A DNA stretch of 64,000 nt from contig PHBW01000008.1 in assembly GCA_002840715.1 (NCBI GenBank), positions 1-64,000 on the forward strand, written 5' to 3'. Under the pieces are notes generated by a model that had not been told where the DNA came from, searched no databases, and saw only the letters and a program-made list of their open reading frames with translations. Shown here in pieces: positions 63,930 to 64,000 of the stretch. This DNA is from Chloroflexi bacterium HGW-Chloroflexi-4. Its GTDB lineage: Bacteria; Chloroflexota; Anaerolineae; Anaerolineales; Anaerolineaceae. A program made the position numbers and the translations under genes. Numbering within the stretch: the stretch's first letter is position 1; the number at the start of each line of letters is the position of its first letter.

Positions 63930-64000
63930 ATTGTTGATTCTTACATTGCTTAATATTAGAATCTGTGCAAATGACTATCGGTAGTTTTATTTCTGGATTC

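Overview
The window reads as a chromosomal segment of an anaerobic or facultative member of the Chloroflexota, most likely class Anaerolineae. This is inferred from gene content, not from a marker gene: no rRNA, tRNA or ribosomal protein gene was seen. Points in favour are a Tad pilus locus with no secretin gene beside it, a fused transaldolase/glucose-6-phosphate isomerase, a suf operon containing sufU and a Rieske protein, type 2 IPP isomerase, and secreted proteins with fibronectin-like repeats. Genes are dense, base composition is even, and there is no recognisable insertion sequence, prophage or CRISPR array, so this is mostly core rather than accessory DNA.

Layout. 1-870: end of a large secreted repeat protein. 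872-1420: mostly empty. 1421-7188: complete [NiFe]-hydrogenase maturation operon hypABFCDE, followed by a methyltransferase and a PIG-L deacetylase. 8871-14804 (minus): sufCBD, a small unknown protein, sufS, sufU and a Rieske protein. A SufR-like four-cysteine repressor and SufT are transcribed divergently from a shared control region at 14805-15046. 16121-19191: CorA, DegV and an alpha-oxoamine synthase resembling serine palmitoyltransferase. 19368-24492: sugar locus (ROK kinase, MFS transporter, GH51 arabinofuranosidase, unknown barrel-like protein). 24508-30121 (minus): AhpD-like protein, Tal-Pgi fusion, RpiB and transketolase, i.e. the non-oxidative pentose phosphate pathway. 30393-31915: tryptophanase with an unusual leader. 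32003-35485 (minus): copper operon csoR-copZ-copA-lipoprotein with a visible promoter and operator. 35622-37208: folate genes. 37212-39264 (minus): isoprenoid genes. 39474-39710: an acyl carrier protein. 39753-41758 (minus): sucCD. 41869-43475 (minus): an SPFH protein with a C-terminal DNA-binding-type domain and a coiled-coil partner. 43715-50078: Tad/Flp pilus locus. 50105-57708: comFC, hpf, two short-chain-dehydrogenase-like genes, efp, a Cys-rich protein, a HAD-DinB fusion and ftsH. 57742-60699 (minus): acyl-CoA ligase, miaA, yraN. 60815-63929: CinA with a degenerate C-terminus, and a deaminase-CYTH fusion.

The most unusual items are domain fusions (SPFH with excisionase-type HTH, SAH/MTA-type deaminase with CYTH, HAD with DinB), the tryptophanase leader, a duplicated Flp pilin with separate promoters, and well-defined suf and copper control regions. 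Many transcription units use ATGA or TAATG start/stop overlaps. At least two operons (hypA and the pteridine-reductase-like gene) appear to start as leaderless messages. I did not find a clear wholly new multi-gene system; the SPFH-HTH/coiled-coil pair next to the pilus locus is the best candidate.
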